This document shows positions 7,953 through 15,893 of a stretch of 64,000 nucleotides of DNA, piece by piece (position 1 is the stretch's first letter; each line of letters starts with the position of its first letter). This DNA comes from Olivibacter jilunii. Its GTDB lineage: Bacteria > Bacteroidota > Bacteroidia > Sphingobacteriales > Sphingobacteriaceae. The notes below the pieces were generated by a model. That model was not told the origin of the DNA. It made no database searches and saw nothing but the letters and a program-made list of their open reading frames with translations. A program made the position numbers and the translations under genes. Location of the stretch: assembly GCF_900607235.1 (NCBI RefSeq), contig NZ_LR027849.1, positions 372,001 through 436,000 of the forward strand, in the 5' to 3' direction.

Positions 7953-8267
7953 CTAAACCCTTTCTTTTTTCCATGCTGCTATATAAGCTAACAACGGGCA
8001 AAGGCTTTTCCCATATTCCGTGAGCGCATACTCTACGCGAGGGGGAAACTCCCCGAACTGTTTCCTGCTAATTAAGCCATCCGCTTCAAGTTCTTTCAAT
8101 TGTTCAGTTAAAACTTTTTTTGAAATAGCAGGTATCCGAACACTGATTTCTCCAAATCGTCTGGCATGCTTAGAAAGCACACGTAAAATAATTAATTTCC
8201 ACCGTCCTCCGAACAAAGCTATAACTTCCGTAACAGGACAGTCAGCATAGTCGTTTTTATTCTTCAT
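7953..8267 (-). CDS. HxlR family transcriptional regulator
   Basis: 104 residues with the HxlR signature: N-terminal Cys in 'YADCPVTEVIALFGGRWKLIILRVLS', recognition region 'IPAISKKVLTEQLKELEADGLISRK', wing 'PPRVEYALTEYGKSLCPLL'. It is divergent from the NmrA-type SDR gene at 8376; three palindromes lie in the gap. The arrangement matches known HxlR regulators beside NAD(P)H quinone reductases (YodB/QorR type), so regulation of the neighbour by redox or quinone stress is the likely role (inference). Confidence 0.92.
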   Translation of the reverse strand: MKNKNDYADCPVTEVIALFGGRWKLIILRVLSKHARRFGEISVRIPAISKKVLTEQLKELEADGLISRKQFGEFPPRVEYALTEYGKSLCPLLAYIAAWKKERV

Positions 8268-8278
8268 TAGTCACTTTT

Positions 8279-8319
8279 AGGTTACCACCTTTTATTGTTA
8301 TTAACAACGGGCAAAGCCC
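8279..8319. promoter_or_regulatory. Cluster of palindromes between HxlR and SDR genes
   Basis: Three short palindromes follow one another: AGGT-TACC-ACCT (8279-8290), TTGTTATTAACAA (8295-8307, perfect around one base) and GGGC-AAA-GCCC (8309-8319). They sit just upstream of the HxlR start at 8267 and about 60-95 bp upstream of the SDR start. One or more may be the HxlR operator. Confidence 0.4.
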
Positions 8320-8375
8320 TTTTGCAGTATCTTAGCCTAACAAAAGTAATCATCATTTATATTAAAACAAACACC

Positions 8376-9245
8376 ATGATTTTAGTAACAGGTGCAACCG
8401 GTAATTTAGGCAAAGCCACCATTAATTCTTTATTGAACAAAGGCATATCCGCAAACAATATTGCAGCATTGGTAAGAGATGAATCCAAATCGGCAGAATT
8501 TAAATCAAAAGGCATTCAGGTGCGGATTGGCGACTATCAGAATTTTGAGTCTTTAAAAAGTGCGTTCCAAGACGTGGACAAGCTACTGCTGATATCTTCT
8601 TCATCGGAAATAGTTCACAGGTTTGAGCAGCATAAAAACGTAATTAATGCTGCCAAGGAAACTGGTGTCGGTCATATCATTTATACCAGTTTTGATATGG
8701 TAGATCTGCGTCGCAGTATAATGGGGGAAGATGTACAATCCCATGCAGACACAAGTGACTATCTAAAACAGATAGCTGTACCTTACACCTTGATGGATAA
8801 TACACTGTATGCTGACATGATTCCCCTGTTGTCCGCAACTAATATATGGGATGGAGGTGTTTCCATCCCCGCCGGAAATGGTAAAACACCTTTTTTACCG
8901 ATATCAGAAATGGCCGAAGCCCTAGCTGTTGTACTGACTACTCCCGGGCATGAAAACAAAGAATATGTCATCGCTGCAGACGCTGCTTTTTCTTTCGCTG
9001 AAATCGCTGATCTAATATCAGACATGTTGGGAAGAAGTGTGACTTATTACCAACCAGAGGTAGATTCATACATTGCGCAGCTTGTGCAGAACGGATTTTC
9101 TGAAGATGATTCAGCATATGTGGCAAGGTTCGGTGAGGCGATTGCCAGAGGAGAGTTCGACACCAATAAAAGTGATGTCAAACAATTACTAGGTAGAAGT
9201 CCGATATCGTTAAAAGATTTTTTAAGAAGCATATACGGTAAATAA
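8376..9245 (+). CDS. NmrA-like SDR, NAD(P)H:quinone oxidoreductase QorB type
   Basis: 289 residues. I chose the ATG at 8376 because the Rossmann strand starts immediately: 'MILVTGATGNLGKATINSLL' with the GATGxxG atypical-SDR motif. It continues with 'AALVRDESKSAEFKSKGIQVRIGDY', the arrangement of NmrA/QorB proteins that bind NAD(P)H and reduce quinones. The central 'HIIYTSFDMVDL' and 'DTSDYLKQIAVPYTLMDNTLYADMI' also fit. There is no YxxxK pair of classical SDRs, as expected for this subfamily. Divergent HxlR repressor at 7953-8267. The quinone substrate is inferred from the family and its neighbour. Confidence 0.87.
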   Translation: MILVTGATGNLGKATINSLLNKGISANNIAALVRDESKSAEFKSKGIQVRIGDYQNFESLKSAFQDVDKLLLISSSSEIVHRFEQHKNVINAAKETGVGHIIYTSFDMVDLRRSIMGEDVQSHADTSDYLKQIAVPYTLMDNTLYADMIPLLSATNIWDGGVSIPAGNGKTPFLPISEMAEALAVVLTTPGHENKEYVIAADAAFSFAEIADLISDMLGRSVTYYQPEVDSYIAQLVQNGFSEDDSAYVARFGEAIARGEFDTNKSDVKQLLGRSPISLKDFLRSIYGK

Positions 9246-9438
9246 TTCAAAGAAGGTTAACCTTTTCTAAGAGTTAAAAATGACATACAAGGCAAAATTT
9301 CCGAAAACGGGGGAGTCAATTCAAAAAACGAAAGTAGAAATCTTCTAAAATTTGTGGCTATAAAAAGCAGTTAAAGCAAATTCGCATAAGCGACTTCCAG
9401 CTTTTGAAACGGAACGATGGCAAGTCGTATTGACTTCA

Positions 9439-9882
9439 CTAAAAAGCGTTGATTCGGTTTTCTGTATAGGCATGCTGCTGGCTTCTTAATTTATCCTGGA
9501 GCTCCGTAATTGCTTTCTTTTTATTCTTTTTAATTCTTTCAAGCAATGATTTGGGACCACCGTCAGGGTTGTACTTGGAGCCCCAGTTAAGAAACTCCAC
9601 CATGAACGGCACCAGTTCGATACCCTTCTCAGTTAGTAGATACAGGAATTTAGAAGCGTTTTTTGGGGAGGTTACTTTAGAAACAATCCCCTCATTTAAA
9701 AGTATATTGAGCTTTTCCGTCAGTACAGCTGAAGATATTTTCTCGTCCGATGCCCGAAACTCCAGAAAGGAATTTTTTCCATTAAACATTAAATCCCGTA
9801 AGAGCAACAGCATCCATTTGTCGCCGAAAATTTCCACCGAATAATTGATCGGGCATGTTGATCTTCTTTCAATTGTTTTCAT
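9439..9882 (-). CDS. HxlR family transcriptional regulator
   Basis: 147 residues, longer than usual because of a basic C-terminal helix ('RIKKNKKKAITELQDKLRSQ'). HxlR core: 'STCPINYSVEIFGDKWMLLLLRDLMFNGKNSFLEF', recognition region 'ISSAVLTEKLNILLNEGIVSKV', wing 'KFLYLLTEKGIELVPFM'. The N-terminal Cys of 'TCPINY' is the usual sensing residue. A minus-strand TAAATTTG (9895-9888) ends only five nt before the ATG, so the mRNA may be leaderless. Divergent from the SDR at 9976, with two identical-core operators between them. Confidence 0.92.
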   Translation of the reverse strand: MKTIERRSTCPINYSVEIFGDKWMLLLLRDLMFNGKNSFLEFRASDEKISSAVLTEKLNILLNEGIVSKVTSPKNASKFLYLLTEKGIELVPFMVEFLNWGSKYNPDGGPKSLLERIKKNKKKAITELQDKLRSQQHAYTENRINAF

Positions 9883-9894
9883 TATGTCAAATTT

Positions 9895-9957
9895 AAAAGT
9901 AGTTTGTTTTTAAAACTACTTTTCTATACGTTTGTAGTTTACAAAACAAACTACAAA
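9895..9957. promoter_or_regulatory. Tandem operators with promoter between HxlR and SDR
   Basis: Two perfect inverted repeats share the core GTAGTTT-N7-AAACTAC: AAAAGTAGTTT (9895-9905) / AAACTACTTTT (9913-9923), and TTTGTAGTTT (9931-9940) / AAACTACAAA (9948-9957). The plus-strand promoter TTTG (9903-9906), 20 nt, TACGTTTG (9927-9934) is interleaved, so occupied operators would cover both elements. Confidence 0.72.
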
Positions 9958-9975
9958 AATAGCTAAAATTTAATT

Positions 9976-10719
9976 ATGGACTTTACAAATAAAAACGTCG
10001 TTATTACCGGTGGAACTTCAGGTATAGGCTTAGCAACAGCAAAAGCATTTATCGCCGCAGGGGCAAATGTTTGGATTACGGGAAGAAATGCCGAAAATCT
10101 ACAAAAAGCAAATGCAGAAATAAACAATCCGAAATTATTTACAGTGATTTCAGACACTTCAAAGCTCGAAGGCATTTCGATTCTGGAAAAAGCAGTTGCA
10201 GAAAGTGGAAACAAATTAGATGTTCTCTTCCTGAATGCGGGAATTGGAACATTTGAGCCAATAGAAAAAGTAACCGAAGCAAATTTTGATGCACAATTTA
10301 ACACCAATGTCAAGGGGCATTTCTTTACGTTGCAAAAATTACTTCCCCATCTTGCAGATGGAGCGGCAGTACTGTTCACATCTTCAACCGTTGCCACCGC
10401 GGCAAACGTGGGTGCCATCGTTTATTCTGCAACTAAAGGAGCATTGAATAAAATTGCCCAAATTGCGGCAAATGAACTGGCAGGAAGAAAAATCCGCGTC
10501 AACATTGTTAGTCCGGGACCTATAGATACGCCAGGCTTAGATACGGTATTACCTGCTGAAGCAAAAGAGTCAATAGCTGGCGCTACAGCGCTGCAAAGGC
10601 TTGGTCATCCTGATGAAATCGCGAAAACAGTGTTGTTTTTGGCTTCTGATGCCGCAAGTTTCATTACAGGAACTGAGATCGTTGCGGATGGCGGTTATCT
10701 TAATTACGCACTAAAATAA
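9976..10719 (+). CDS. Classical SDR family oxidoreductase
   Basis: 247 residues. Cofactor motif TGGTSGIG at residues ~11-18, 'LFLNAGIG' replacing NNAG, catalytic Ser in 'LFTSSTVATAAN', catalytic YSATK, then 'INIVSPGPIDTPGL'-like proline-glycine block and the C-terminal 'FITGTEIVADGG'. It is an NAD(P)(H)-dependent reductase of unknown substrate. It is under the tandem GTAGTTT-N7-AAACTAC operators shared with the divergent HxlR gene and is closed by a strong hairpin at 10793-10821. The pair is a self-contained repressor/reductase cassette. Confidence 0.92.
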   Translation: MDFTNKNVVITGGTSGIGLATAKAFIAAGANVWITGRNAENLQKANAEINNPKLFTVISDTSKLEGISILEKAVAESGNKLDVLFLNAGIGTFEPIEKVTEANFDAQFNTNVKGHFFTLQKLLPHLADGAAVLFTSSTVATAANVGAIVYSATKGALNKIAQIAANELAGRKIRVNIVSPGPIDTPGLDTVLPAEAKESIAGATALQRLGHPDEIAKTVLFLASDAASFITGTEIVADGGYLNYALK

Positions 10720-10792
10720 TCGTTGATCATATCATCACTTTATCCAGTAACTGATTTTTCATCGTATCATGCTTGTCATATGATTTGTCAGG

Positions 10793-10821
10793 AAAAGGAG
10801 TTCCGCTTTCGAACTCCTTTT
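10793..10821 (+). terminator. Intrinsic terminator after the SDR gene
   Basis: AAAAGGAGTTC (10793-10803) and GAACTCCTTTT (10811-10821) form a perfect 11-bp stem with a 7-nt loop, 74 nt after the SDR stop. The T-rich right arm favours termination on the plus strand. Confidence 0.6.
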
Positions 10822-11205
10822 CTAGTTACGAAGTAAGATATGAAGAACGAAATTATCGTGCAGTACCAGCAGATCTGATTACAGACCCGTCAAAAGAGCT
10901 GAACCGGAACAAAATCGTGGTCCTCAAGCGCAGTTTGCCTCCCAATTTACATTTATTGCGGTGTTGACCTGTATTTGTATCATCGAAGGTGCTTTGCTTA
11001 GAAAGGCATTTACAAAAAGATCATTACAGCATCTAGGATACTGCGAGACGTTACTGAAGAAAATGGCGGCGGTCTGAACACCGGCTATTTTCAGCCTTTA
11101 AGTCATGCACAAATAAAGGCCGATCGGCAGTACATGCGAGATCTTCGCGAGTTAAGCGACCAGTATGGTGGCATGATTAACCGAACGCAAGAAAAGATAA
11201 AAAAA
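10822..11205 (+). other. Unassigned debris before the ArsR operon
   Basis: No gene with a credible start. From about 11018 to 11242 one forward frame is open and protein-like ('VTEENGGGLNTGYFQPL', 'YMRDLRELSDQYGGM', ending 'KPKSCIYICN' and a stop), yet nothing upstream in frame gives a start. It may be the tail of a lost gene; I do not recognise the family. Confidence 0.3.
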
Positions 11206-11242
11206 ATTGCGAAACCGAAAAGTTGCATTTATATTTGCAACT
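11206..11242 (+). promoter_or_regulatory. Candidate promoter/operator of the ArsR-SRPBCC operon
   Basis: ATTG (11206-11209), 20 nt, TATATTTG (11230-11237) is a Bacteroidota-type promoter. Its -7 element sits inside the inverted repeat AGTTGCA (11221-11227) / TGCAACT (11236-11242). It lies 130 nt upstream of the ArsR start. Confidence 0.4.
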
Positions 11243-11373
11243 GATTGGTTTCTTAATTTAATTTGAAAATAAAAAAGTTGAGCTTACTATTTTCCAATCT
11301 ATCAAAGAAGTATTGCCGTTAACGTTAATAAAATCGCATTCAATGTGTTATTGAATTATAAATCCAACAAATA

Positions 11374-11689
11374 ATGAGGCGAGATATTTTCCAAGCCGTA
11401 GCAGATCCTACAAGACGGGCAATTATTACACTCATTCCATTGCAGGCAATGATGCCCAATGCCATTGCCGAGCATTTTGATGCCACAAGACAAGCCATTT
11501 CAAAACATTTGCGGATTTTGACGGAGTGTGAACTGTTAAAACAAAAGCACAGAGGCAGGGAAATTTATTACCAACTTGAAATTGATAAGATGAAAGAAAT
11601 AGATAAATGGCTGGGAGCAGTTCCGCAAAATTTGGGAAACCAAATTTAATCAATTGGATGATTTATTGGCTAAAATGCAACGGAAGTAA
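11374..11689 (+). pseudogene. ArsR family winged-helix regulator, frameshifted near the 3' end
   Basis: Residues 1-80 are a normal ArsR-type DNA-binding protein of the kind paired with SRPBCC genes ('RRDIFQAVADPTRRAIITLI', 'AIAEHFDATRQAISKHLRIL', 'HRGREIYYQL'). At 11613-11615 a GGG run shifts the frame, and the protein would stop early at 11649. Removing one G restores the family's C-terminus 'EQFRKIWETKFNQLDDLLAK' followed by 'MQRK' and a stop at 11689. The helix-turn-helix is intact, so a shortened product could still bind DNA. It could also be a sequencing error. Located 109 nt upstream of the SRPBCC gene. Confidence 0.82.
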
Positions 11690-11798
11690 TCATACCACAA
11701 AGGCACAGCTTGTCCCGATTATTCAGGAAAGCCACAAAAAAGAACTTATTGTCTTTGTGTCTTCGAGGCAAGAAAAATAAAACGTAAAAATCAAAAAA

Positions 11799-12305
11799 AT
11801 GAACAGTAACCTATTATTCGATTTTACAGTCAGAAAAGAAACAAAAACCATTCACATAAAACGTGAATTTAATGCAGACCGTGAATTGGTTTGGGAGGCG
11901 TGGACAAATCCCGCACTTCTCGCCCAATGGTGGGCCCCGAAACCGTATCAAATCGAGACCAAAATTTTCGATTTAAAAGTAGGCGGAATGTGGCTGTATG
12001 CAATGGTTAGTCCCGAGAATGAAAAACATTGGAACAAAGCGGATTACAAGATTATTGAAACCAACAAGTTGCTGTCTTTTTTTGATGCTTTTTGTGATGA
12101 AAACGGAATTGAAAACACCTTTAAACCGCATTCACTTTGGATAAATAATTTTACAGAAGAAAACGGTATCACAACCGTAAATATTACGATGAAGCACGAC
12201 AAATTGGAAGACATCGAAATGCTGATTGATACGGGTTTCAAAGAGGGCTTTACAATGGCAGTCGGCAATTTGGACGAATTATTATTAACTTTAAAAAACA
12301 AATAA
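11799..12305 (+). CDS. SRPBCC/AHSA1 domain protein
   Basis: 168 residues of the START-like AHSA1 family: 'IHIKREFNADRELVWEAWTNPALLAQWWAPKPYQI' at the N-terminus, 'LKVGGMWLYAMVSPE' in the middle, and a long C-terminal helix 'GFKEGFTMAVGNLDELLLTL'. These small hydrophobic-cavity proteins are commonly cotranscribed with an ArsR repressor, as here; the ligand is unknown. One nt after its stop (12303-12305) an ATG begins 'MAKQISI', which resembles the start of a VOC-family gene but hits a stop after two more residues. The operon therefore seems to have lost its third gene. Confidence 0.88.
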   Translation: MNSNLLFDFTVRKETKTIHIKREFNADRELVWEAWTNPALLAQWWAPKPYQIETKIFDLKVGGMWLYAMVSPENEKHWNKADYKIIETNKLLSFFDAFCDENGIENTFKPHSLWINNFTEENGITTVNITMKHDKLEDIEMLIDTGFKEGFTMAVGNLDELLLTLKNK

Positions 12306-12710
12306 AATGGCAAAACAAATTTCTATAATCTAGCAGTAAAACCCTTTCATCCCGCGGCGGTTCTTTTTTGGAAGCCCTTTCCTGGGCGTTAATTTGTTGC
12401 TGCGCCTCTAAAATATTCTTCTCTGTTGGGGCAATTTGAGGACTTCCTGTTTAAGAACATTCTTTTTTCCCGAATACCGAAAAAGTCTTTGACTTGGACA
12501 AGAATAAAAAATCCCTAGCACCAAAGCAACCCGAAGCTGATGCTTTTTCCCAATCCAGGTATGTCCGAATCCGCACAATAGGTGTCTGAAAACGAACGCC
12601 GTCAAATTGGCAACGGCTTGTTTTTGATAAACTGTAAGGCATTTGTCGTAGTGGCAGTTTTATTGTGCCGATGAGCAAGGAATTAATTCCCATGGACAAA
12701 ATTAGAAGTC
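12306..12710. other. Gene-free gap, probable truncated VOC-like gene start
   Basis: ATG at 12307 opens 'MAKQISI', then a stop. The remaining 380 nt shows no credible reading frame, promoter or hairpin. It looks like a scar downstream of the ArsR/SRPBCC operon and upstream of the FtsX permease. Confidence 0.35.
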
Positions 12711-15095
12711 ATGATTAAGAGCTATTTTACAATTGCTTGGCGTAATATGAAAAGGAACCAGGCGTTCGCGATCATCAATATTCTTGGACTTACCATCGGT
12801 GTGACCGTTTGTACGATGATCTTCCTTTTTGTCAGAAATGAATTTACTTTTGATAGATTCCACGAACAGGGAAAAAATATTTACCGTCTAGTCCGTAGCT
12901 TTGATGAAAATGGTTCTGAGAAACGGGTGCCCTGGTTATCTCCGCCTTTTGCTACGGCTTTGCCGATTGATTTTTCCGGCGAGGTTAAAAAAGCAACTCG
13001 GGTATGGCCGGGCAATGCATTGGTAGCTTTTGGATCGATTTCATTTAACGAAAAAAAAGTACTGAAAGCCGATAGTGATTTTTTTACTTTCTTTTCCTTT
13101 CCCCTGGTAGCCGGTAACCCTGCCACAGCCTTAAGTAATCCCGGAAGTATCGTCTTGACCGAATCGACTGCCCGAAAATATTTCGGTGATCAAGATCCAC
13201 TGGGCAAGATTATCGAATTGGATAAAAACTTGCCGCTTACCGTCACCGGAATTGCTAAAGATATACCGGCAAATTCCCACCTGGATTTTGACCTTGTTGT
13301 CCCTTTATCAAATTATACTGTTACTGACGAATCCGAAAATTGGTTTTTTAACTGCTTATTTACCTATGTGTTACTCCGTGAGGGTACTGATCCATCCTCC
13401 CTGGAAAGCAAATTTCCCAGCTTTGTCCAAAAGCATATGGGCCAGCTACTAGAACGGATCGGGCTCAAGATAAACCTTTCGCTAACGCCTCTTTCCGATA
13501 TATATTTTGAACCGGGCGGCCCTCCTGACCCAAGCAGACATGGGAATAAAACTTTAGCATACATTTTTATAGCAATTGCGCTATTGATTCTGCTTATTGC
13601 CTGTGTCAATTTTATAAATCTTTCTACCATCAAGGCTATTGAACGCTCAAAAGAAGTGGGACTGAGAAAAGTAATGGGTGCCATAAAGAGTCACCTGGCC
13701 GGACAGTTTATCAGTGAATCCGTTTTAACGGTGCTCATTTCATCTTTGGTTTCGTTAGGTCTTGTAAAGTTATTGAACCCTCTTTACGCCCGGTTGCTTG
13801 GATATCCCCTTGATATCCCTTGGAACACATGGCATTTATACGCTTTCTTTGCCGGAATCATATTGGTTGTTGGATTCTTGGCAGGTAGCTATCCTGCATT
13901 CTTTATTTCCGGTTTTTCGCCCGTTCAGACCCTCAAAGGTAAACTCCGGTTGGGTAAGGGTGGCTCCACGTTCCGGCAGGCTTTGGTAACCCTCCAATTC
14001 GGTATTTCGATTCTCCTGGTTATTGGAGTCGTGGTGATTTCCAGTCAACTGAAATATATGAAAACGAAGGAATTAGGCTACAATATGGAACATGTCGTGA
14101 GCATACGTGTGGATGGTAATAATGATATCTACAGGGGGAGGCGGCAATTTAAGGAAGACTTACAAAACAACACGGCAATAAAAGAGGTGTCGCTAATGTC
14201 GGGTGAACCGGGAGGATTCCACGACTCGCAAACATTTCAGGTTGAAGGTACTGACGATCGTATCTGGTCATTAAGAACACAGTTTGCCGATTTCGAATAT
14301 ATAGAAACTTTAGGCTTAAAGATGATCGCAGGAAGGGACTTTTCGACATCGTTTAAAACCGATACCACCAACTCGGTTCTGATTAACAGAACGGCGGCCG
14401 CCACGCTGGGATATACGCCGGATCAGGCAATCGGTAAGTGGATACAGAATACCATAAGGGATAACTCCAGACGCAGAATTATTGGAGTAGTGGAGGACTT
14501 TAACTTTCTTTCCCTCAAAGACAAAGTGGAGCCACTTGTTATTTCTCCGAATGAGGATAACCGAGTGGCATTGATTGCGCTGAAATCGGGAAATATCAAG
14601 GAGGGGATGAATGCTATCGAAAGGGAGTACCGAAAGTTGGCACCGGATTACCCTTTTGAATATAGCTTTCTTGATCAGCGTTTTGATGAGCTTTATAGGA
14701 AAGATATCCAGCAACAAACACTTATGACTATTTTTTCGGCACTCTCCATTTTTGTTGCCAGCCTTGGTCTTTACGGACTGGCGTCGTTTACGGCAGCTAA
14801 ACGTACGAAGGAAATAGGTATACGCAAAGTACTAGGGGCGTCTATCAATGGCATTTTTCAATTGTTATCTAAAGATTTCATCAAGCCTGTTTTGTTTGCT
14901 TTTTGCATCGTTTCACCAATCGGTTGGTGGGTAATGAATCGCTGGCTAGCGAACTTTGCTTACCATATTGATATTGCATGGTGGATGTTTGCACTTTCCG
15001 GCTTTATTGCGGTATGCATTGCCTTGCTTACGGTAAGCTCGCAAGCTATTCGGGCGGCAGTGGAAAATCCTATAAACTCGCTTAGGGATGACTGA
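12711..15095 (+). CDS. FtsX-like ABC transporter permease (MacB type)
   Basis: 794 residues, the standard length for the Bacteroidota two-module permease (MacB_PCD, FtsX, MacB_PCD, FtsX). The N-terminal membrane segment is ~21-42 ('FAIINILGLTIGVTVCTMIF'), followed by a periplasmic MacB domain. Membrane segments recur at ~285-305, ~340-400, ~425-447 and three near 675-785. The two FtsX signatures are 'ERSKEVGLRKVMGA' (~316-330) and 'KRTKEIGIRKVLGA' (~700-713). Such permeases need a separate ATPase; none is encoded nearby, so the partner is elsewhere. The role is probably export of a lipid, peptide or drug, or mechanotransmission. A truncated paralog is at 23912. Confidence 0.92.
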   Translation: MIKSYFTIAWRNMKRNQAFAIINILGLTIGVTVCTMIFLFVRNEFTFDRFHEQGKNIYRLVRSFDENGSEKRVPWLSPPFATALPIDFSGEVKKATRVWPGNALVAFGSISFNEKKVLKADSDFFTFFSFPLVAGNPATALSNPGSIVLTESTARKYFGDQDPLGKIIELDKNLPLTVTGIAKDIPANSHLDFDLVVPLSNYTVTDESENWFFNCLFTYVLLREGTDPSSLESKFPSFVQKHMGQLLERIGLKINLSLTPLSDIYFEPGGPPDPSRHGNKTLAYIFIAIALLILLIACVNFINLSTIKAIERSKEVGLRKVMGAIKSHLAGQFISESVLTVLISSLVSLGLVKLLNPLYARLLGYPLDIPWNTWHLYAFFAGIILVVGFLAGSYPAFFISGFSPVQTLKGKLRLGKGGSTFRQALVTLQFGISILLVIGVVVISSQLKYMKTKELGYNMEHVVSIRVDGNNDIYRGRRQFKEDLQNNTAIKEVSLMSGEPGGFHDSQTFQVEGTDDRIWSLRTQFADFEYIETLGLKMIAGRDFSTSFKTDTTNSVLINRTAAATLGYTPDQAIGKWIQNTIRDNSRRRIIGVVEDFNFLSLKDKVEPLVISPNEDNRVALIALKSGNIKEGMNAIEREYRKLAPDYPFEYSFLDQRFDELYRKDIQQQTLMTIFSALSIFVASLGLYGLASFTAAKRTKEIGIRKVLGASINGIFQLLSKDFIKPVLFAFCIVSPIGWWVMNRWLANFAYHIDIAWWMFALSGFIAVCIALLTVSSQAIRAAVENPINSLRDD

Positions 15096-15132
15096 TACCT
15101 CTTTTTGTTTTTTCGGTTAACGGGTAATGGAA

Positions 15133-15232
15133 GAGACGGCTTTTTCTATTAAGCACTATAAATTAAGTACGAAAGCTTCCTACCGTTTAGCTAACTTTTA
15201 TTTCATCTCTGCGAACAGGAACCAACTGATAA
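15133..15232. repeat. Remnant of the Rpn/coiled-coil 3' junction
   Basis: The stretch 'CGGCTTTTTCTATTAAGC' through 'CGAAAGCTTCCTAC' matches 23737-23782 nearly base for base. On the minus strand the following codons read '..AEMK*KLAKR*', a decayed version of '..SELKQKLIKK*' at 23780 onward (Gln codon changed to a stop). It is the junction between an Rpn gene terminator and a convergent coiled-coil gene, with both genes lost. Confidence 0.72.
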
Positions 15233-15460
15233 AAGAAAGGTATAAAGTTGTCATCAACGTAATCTACTTTAATGCAGATGGCGTATATTTGGTTATATAT
15301 TATGCAGTTCATCCTGGATGTGACGAAAGCAGAAAAGTGACGCAACCGTTCATATCTATGCTAATACCGTCGCTGCAAGAATAATCGGTAAACTGTGGCA
15401 CAGATGCACGGCAAATTAACTGCATACAGTGAGGCTGGATAACTAAGAATAAACAAAATT
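15233..15460. other. Intergenic stretch before the MmcQ/YjbR gene
   Basis: No credible coding region. A TATATTTG -7-like element (15284-15291) lies about 170 nt before the MmcQ/YjbR gene, without a clear TTTG at the right spacing. Otherwise I see nothing. Confidence 0.25.
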
Positions 15461-15823
15461 ATGCAAACAGATTACCCGTTTTTTCTCCACGTCATCCGCC
15501 GAGCAGTGTCCGCCCTACCGGAAGTACAGGAAAGACTCTGTCACGGGACACCGGCCTTTTACGCAGGCAACAAGATATTTGCCCGCATTCAGGATGATTA
15601 CGAATCGATAGCCGTTTATACCAAAAAAAAGGATTTTTGGCTGAAAAAGGATCCCACCATTTATTTTACAACTTCACATTTCGATGGCTATGACTATGTA
15701 CTGATTGCGCTGGCTTCCGCCGACCCCGACGAATTGAATAAGCTATTGCTGGAAGGCTGGCTTGCCCGCGCTACCAAACGAGCGGTGAATGAATATGAGC
15801 ACCTGCGGCACGGGTCTGATTGA
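15461..15823 (+). CDS. MmcQ/YjbR family protein
   Basis: 120 residues of the YjbR/MmcQ fold: 'ALPEVQERLCHGTPAFYAGNKIFARI' at the N-terminus, 'SIAVYTKKKDFWLKKDPTIYFTTSHFDGYDYVLIAL' in the centre, and a C-terminal helix 'LLEGWLARATKRAVNEYEHL'. Members are small double-wing DNA-binding-like proteins with no established biochemical role. It lies 70 nt upstream of the methyltransferase-like gene in the same direction and may be cotranscribed. Confidence 0.87.
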   Translation: MQTDYPFFLHVIRRAVSALPEVQERLCHGTPAFYAGNKIFARIQDDYESIAVYTKKKDFWLKKDPTIYFTTSHFDGYDYVLIALASADPDELNKLLLEGWLARATKRAVNEYEHLRHGSD

Positions 15824-15893
15824 AGCTTGTTTGGCGCTTCCAAACACTCCTCCGTAAAGCCGTCGGTTGCCAAGCATATCAAAATTTTTATAC

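Noticed and set aside
10773-10967. A 64-codon frame starting inside the SDR terminator region
   Set aside because: It runs through both arms of the perfect hairpin at 10793-10821, which explains its start; no family match and no promoter.
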